From NCBI GenBank assembly GCA_002787775.1, contig PCUW01000040.1:43334-107333 (forward strand): DNA of 64,000 bases, written 5' to 3'. This DNA is from Bdellovibrionales bacterium CG12_big_fil_rev_8_21_14_0_65_38_15. GTDB taxonomy: Bacteria; Bdellovibrionota; Bacteriovoracia; Bacteriovoracales; Bacteriovoracaceae. This document shows positions 61,241 through 64,000 of the stretch, piece by piece. The translations under genes and the position numbers were made by a program. Positions within the stretch are counted from its first letter, which is position 1, and the number at the start of each line of letters is the position of its first letter. Under the pieces are notes generated by a model, which was not told where the DNA came from, searched no databases, and saw only the letters and a list, made by a program, of their open reading frames with translations.

Positions 61241-62220
61241 CAAAAATGAAAGTCTCCATTATTGGATACGGCTTATCTGGAAAGTCTTTTCATGCCCCAT
61301 TAATCAAGGCGTGCCCAGAGCTTGATATTGTCGCCATCGTAAGTTCAAGGACTGATGAAATTAAGAAAGATTTTCCAAAAGCAAAACAATGTAATTTCGA
61401 AGAAGCCCTTAATCTCTGTGATCTTGTCATCATCACAACACCTCATCAATTTCATTTTGAGCAAGCTAAAGCAGCGCTTCTTGCTGGTAAGCATGTTGTA
61501 GTTGAAAAGCCATTTACAGCAACAACTCAAGAGGCTACTGAGCTTTTTAAATTAGCCAAGCAAAACAAGTGCAGCTTAAAAGTCTTTTTTAATCGCCGCT
61601 TTGATGCTGATTTTTTAACACTAAAGAACATGATTGAATCTGGCACGCTCGGTGACATTATTACGATTGAATCTCATTTCGATCGTTTTAGACCAACTCT
61701 CAAAGAAAATGCCTGGAGAGAAAAACCAGGATCACAGTCTGGTGTTTGGTGGGATCTGGGCCCTCACCTTATTGATCAGGCAGCACAATTAATGGGGATT
61801 CCTGATGATATTGATTTTGATATAGGATCACAACGCCAAACCGATACCGATGATTTCTTTAATATTACATTTAAGTATAGCTGTGGAAGACGAGTTCATC
61901 TTCGTGCTTCATGTATCGTCAAAGACTTTGGTTTTCGTTTTAGAGTTCATGGTACAAAGGGTAGTGTTGTTTTTGAAACACTTGATGTTCAAGAAAACCA
62001 GCTGCGATCATGTATGAGTGTGGATGATCCTGAATTTGGTATTTATCCTACGAGATCAATCAAAGTCAGTGAGGGAATAAAAATTCATCCTGAAAAAGGC
62101 CGTTATCTAAACTTTTATAAAGACGTTATTTCTTCGATTAAAGAAAATAAATCAAATGATGAACTAGAAAAAGAAATTCTCTTTAATACTAAAGTCCTGC
62201 TTGGCAATAAGAACTTCTAA
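61237..62220 (+). CDS. Gfo/Idh/MocA-family oxidoreductase
   Basis: The Rossmann N-terminal half has IIGYGLSGKSFH and VEKPFTAT (the EKP motif). The C-terminal half has VWWDLGPHLIDQ with the GxH-type catalytic His. The 327-residue length is typical. The family uses NAD(P) on sugar or inositol substrates. It overlaps the antiporter by 4 bp (ATGA) and the convergent gene's end by 32 bp. Confidence 0.92.
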   Translation: MTKMKVSIIGYGLSGKSFHAPLIKACPELDIVAIVSSRTDEIKKDFPKAKQCNFEEALNLCDLVIITTPHQFHFEQAKAALLAGKHVVVEKPFTATTQEATELFKLAKQNKCSLKVFFNRRFDADFLTLKNMIESGTLGDIITIESHFDRFRPTLKENAWREKPGSQSGVWWDLGPHLIDQAAQLMGIPDDIDFDIGSQRQTDTDDFFNITFKYSCGRRVHLRASCIVKDFGFRFRVHGTKGSVVFETLDVQENQLRSCMSVDDPEFGIYPTRSIKVSEGIKIHPEKGRYLNFYKDVISSIKENKSNDELEKEILFNTKVLLGNKNF

Positions 62221-62947
62221 TACTTTTATTTTGCTGATTTTCTTTTACTTTTCCTAAGTAGGGGACAACATCCCCATAACTTGGTGTCTCAAAACTTCTA
62301 TCACCAAAACGATAGCGATAAGAAATAGGGTAGCGGTAGTTTGAATCGATAATTTTTAAATCATAACCATCGCTCATCTTTTGCATATCGGTAACTAGCC
62401 AACTATGAGCGGTAATACCTTTGATTTGAAGTTTGAGATAGGCAATATTGCTCTGTCTTTTAACATAATCGTAAAGGTGTTCAACTCGTGCTTTCATTTT
62501 TTGAGCAGGAAGGCGATGCCAACCCCATAATCCAACAACCCATTGCTGTCTTATAAATCCGTCGTATCGTTGCCACGACTCGAGCTCTTTTTGAATTAAT
62601 TCTTCATTGATGCGGCTAAATTCTTTTAAATTAGCGTAACCATTTATCGTGATAACTTTGTCACCTTTTCTAATCGCTTTGATGATCTCTTTCGTTTGCT
62701 TTTCACTTTCTGCAACTGCATTTGGATTAAACTTAGCTTTGTAAATCGCATTTCGAGTAAACCTTGAATGCCACCAACAAACACCACCACCCAAAAGTCC
62801 ACCTTGATTGGTAAAGCTTAGACGATTGTTGCTTTCGCTAAGAACTGTCGCGCTGAAGTCAGGGCTTCGACTAGCGTCACAAAAACGTGTCGTTGACCAA
62901 GAGTTTTGGGCCATCAATAGCAAGGTGATAAGGACGTATTTTTTCAT
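62189..62947 (-). CDS. Exported protein with possible papain-like fold
   Basis: The signal peptide covers about 1-18. A CWWH segment at 57-60 could hold a nucleophile Cys57 followed by Trp, with His181 in ITAHSWLV and Asp201/Asn203 in IIDSNYR completing a Cys-His-Asx arrangement. Order and spacing fit papain-like NlpC/transglutaminase-type folds, but I recognise no named family. The 252-residue protein is likely periplasmic. It overlaps the oxidoreductase gene by 32 bp at the 3' ends. Confidence 0.7.
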   Translation of the reverse strand: MKKYVLITLLLMAQNSWSTTRFCDASRSPDFSATVLSESNNRLSFTNQGGLLGGGVCWWHSRFTRNAIYKAKFNPNAVAESEKQTKEIIKAIRKGDKVITINGYANLKEFSRINEELIQKELESWQRYDGFIRQQWVVGLWGWHRLPAQKMKARVEHLYDYVKRQSNIAYLKLQIKGITAHSWLVTDMQKMSDGYDLKIIDSNYRYPISYRYRFGDRSFETPSYGDVVPYLGKVKENQQNKSIRSSYCQAGL

Positions 62948-63107
62948 CTCTCTATTGTGGGAAGATCACAATGGATCGGCTAGCTATGATAATAAATGTT
63001 AGGATGTTGGAGCTAAATGGTCGGTTTTATTCAACTGAGTGTTTGTCTAACTAGGTAAGCTTTCTAAATCCCTTTACCAGTGAAACCGCTCAGGGTAGGT
63101 GTAGCCC

Positions 63108-63995
63108 ATGAAAAACCTCTTAATTCTTATACTTATGTTTGCTTCGTCATCGATTTTTGCAAAATCTGTGACTCTTACTTTTAATGATTCTGTTAGAAAA
63201 GATGTCAAAGTGGAGTTGCCACGAAAGTTCGATAAAAAAGACAAATGGCCTTTGATCATCTCTCTTCATGGTTATGGTGGAACATCTCGTTTACAAAACT
63301 ATTATATTCGCCTTGGTGCATTTCAAAATGATTTTGGTTTCGTCTACGCCGCACCAGATGGACTTAAAGATTCAAACGGTAAAGGCTATTGGAATGCCAG
63401 TGAATTTTGCTGTGATTTTGATAATAGCCAAGTCAATGATCTTGAGTTCATAAAAAACTTAATTGAATCGATTAAAAACTCTGATCAAATTGGACGAATC
63501 GATACAGATAAAATTTTTCTGATTGGTTACTCAAATGGTGCTTTTCTTGCTTCAACAATTGCGTGCAGTAGCGAAATCAATATCGCTGGGATTGTAACAA
63601 TTTCTGGAACAAGTGATCTTAGAAATCCAATGGGTGAGTTAGTTGATGAAAACCAATTAAACTGTGAGCATCAGCGTCCTATTCCAGTTCTTCATGTTCA
63701 CGGAGATGCTGACAAAACGATCACTTATGATGGTTTTGATAATGGTCGAACTGCTCATGTGGGTGCTGTGGCTCAACTTAAACGTTGGGGAATTCATAAT
63801 GGATGCGATGAAGGTTTAGTAAAAATTGAATCGGTCATCAATGCGACCAATTTTGTAAAAGGCAAAGAGACACAACATTTTGAAATGAAAAACTGTCTTG
63901 CACCTGTCGAGCACTTCAAAGTTCAGGGTGGAGTTCATTTTGGAATTTATAAAAAGAGTTTCACGAAAAGAATTTTAAATTTTTTGTTAGATTAA
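63108..63995 (+). CDS. Exported esterase/PHB-depolymerase-like alpha/beta hydrolase
   Basis: The 295-residue protein has a signal peptide (about 1-18, ending IFA), oxyanion-side SLHGYGG (52-58) and nucleophile Ser142 in LIGYSNGA. Asp in HVHGDADKT and His in GGVHFGI complete the likely triad. The adjacent NASEFCCDF matches the LpqC/feruloyl-esterase-like group. It is likely secreted or periplasmic. The last five bases (ATGGC at 63996) may begin another gene. Confidence 0.9.
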   Translation: MKNLLILILMFASSSIFAKSVTLTFNDSVRKDVKVELPRKFDKKDKWPLIISLHGYGGTSRLQNYYIRLGAFQNDFGFVYAAPDGLKDSNGKGYWNASEFCCDFDNSQVNDLEFIKNLIESIKNSDQIGRIDTDKIFLIGYSNGAFLASTIACSSEINIAGIVTISGTSDLRNPMGELVDENQLNCEHQRPIPVLHVHGDADKTITYDGFDNGRTAHVGAVAQLKRWGIHNGCDEGLVKIESVINATNFVKGKETQHFEMKNCLAPVEHFKVQGGVHFGIYKKSFTKRILNFLLD

Positions 63996-64000
63996 ATGGC

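Noticed and set aside
63060..63107. Possible riboswitch before the esterase gene
   Set aside because: The GGG/CCC pairing is short and no known riboswitch core is recognisable.
1..64000. tRNA, rRNA, CRISPR, insertion sequence or prophage genes
   Set aside because: No cloverleaf-like, regularly spaced repeat, transposase, integrase or phage structural signal was seen by eye; the tail-fibre resemblance in the collagen protein stands alone.

Overview
The window reads as chromosomal DNA of a low-GC (by eye roughly 38-40%) Gram-negative bacterium. It carries Lnt, MurA, KdsD, an RND pump with a TolC-type partner, lipoproteins and a candidate sigma-54 promoter. Many exported proteins (trypsin-like, subtilisin-like, glycine-rich, collagen-like), a SpoIIE/STAS/kinase cascade and the gene order fit Bdellovibrionota, most likely Bacteriovoracia (Bacteriovorax/Peredibacter-like). 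That placement is inference from protein style and was not checked by search. I saw no tRNA or rRNA gene, CRISPR array, insertion sequence or prophage. Genes are dense, with many 4-11 bp overlaps inside operons and several 3' overlaps between convergent genes.

Layout. 1-4.4 kb: a carbamoyltransferase cut by the window edge, a polytopic membrane protein, an exported trypsin-like protease and a small companion. 4.4-10.4 kb (minus): SpoIIE phosphatase, STAS protein, hybrid histidine kinase, lone receiver and a PilZ-like protein, a signalling operon. 10.4-15.6 kb: surface proteins, namely a FecR/Fn3/beta-barrel fusion, a glycine-rich exported protein and a collagen-like protein with tail-fibre-like modules. 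15.7-22.7 kb: small cytoplasmic proteins, then the pantothenate/CoA operon (KARI-like reductase, panB, coaX, coaBC, panC, hflX). 22.7-39.6 kb: mostly housekeeping (class IV aminotransferase, yacG, an inositol phosphatase family protein, kdsD, lnt, dksA-like, mltG, ruvX, rho-prfA-prmC-murA) with exported proteins between them. 39.7-45.7 kb: a more AT-rich accessory stretch with lipoproteins, a complete higBA module, an orphan higA next to a higB remnant, and hypothetical proteins. 45.8-51.6 kb: a four-gene, translationally coupled operon of a GNAT protein, LuxE, a LuxC-adenylase fusion and a second adenylase. 51.5-57.6 kb (minus): TolC-RND-TetR-amidotransferase. 57.8-64 kb: a YkgJ-like protein, yffB-receiver-GreAB-like-antiporter-oxidoreductase, a possible papain-like exported protein and an exported esterase.

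The strongest candidate for an undescribed system is the lux-like operon. It has the acyl-activation (LuxE) and acyl-reduction (LuxC) machinery of bacterial bioluminescence, with the expected cysteines, but no luciferase in the window. Its LuxC is fused to a PaaK-like adenylate-forming domain, and a second free-standing PaaK-like enzyme follows. The second is a KARI-family protein placed exactly where ketopantoate reductase is needed. The third is a 62-residue exported peptide behind a near-consensus sigma-54 promoter with upstream repeats.
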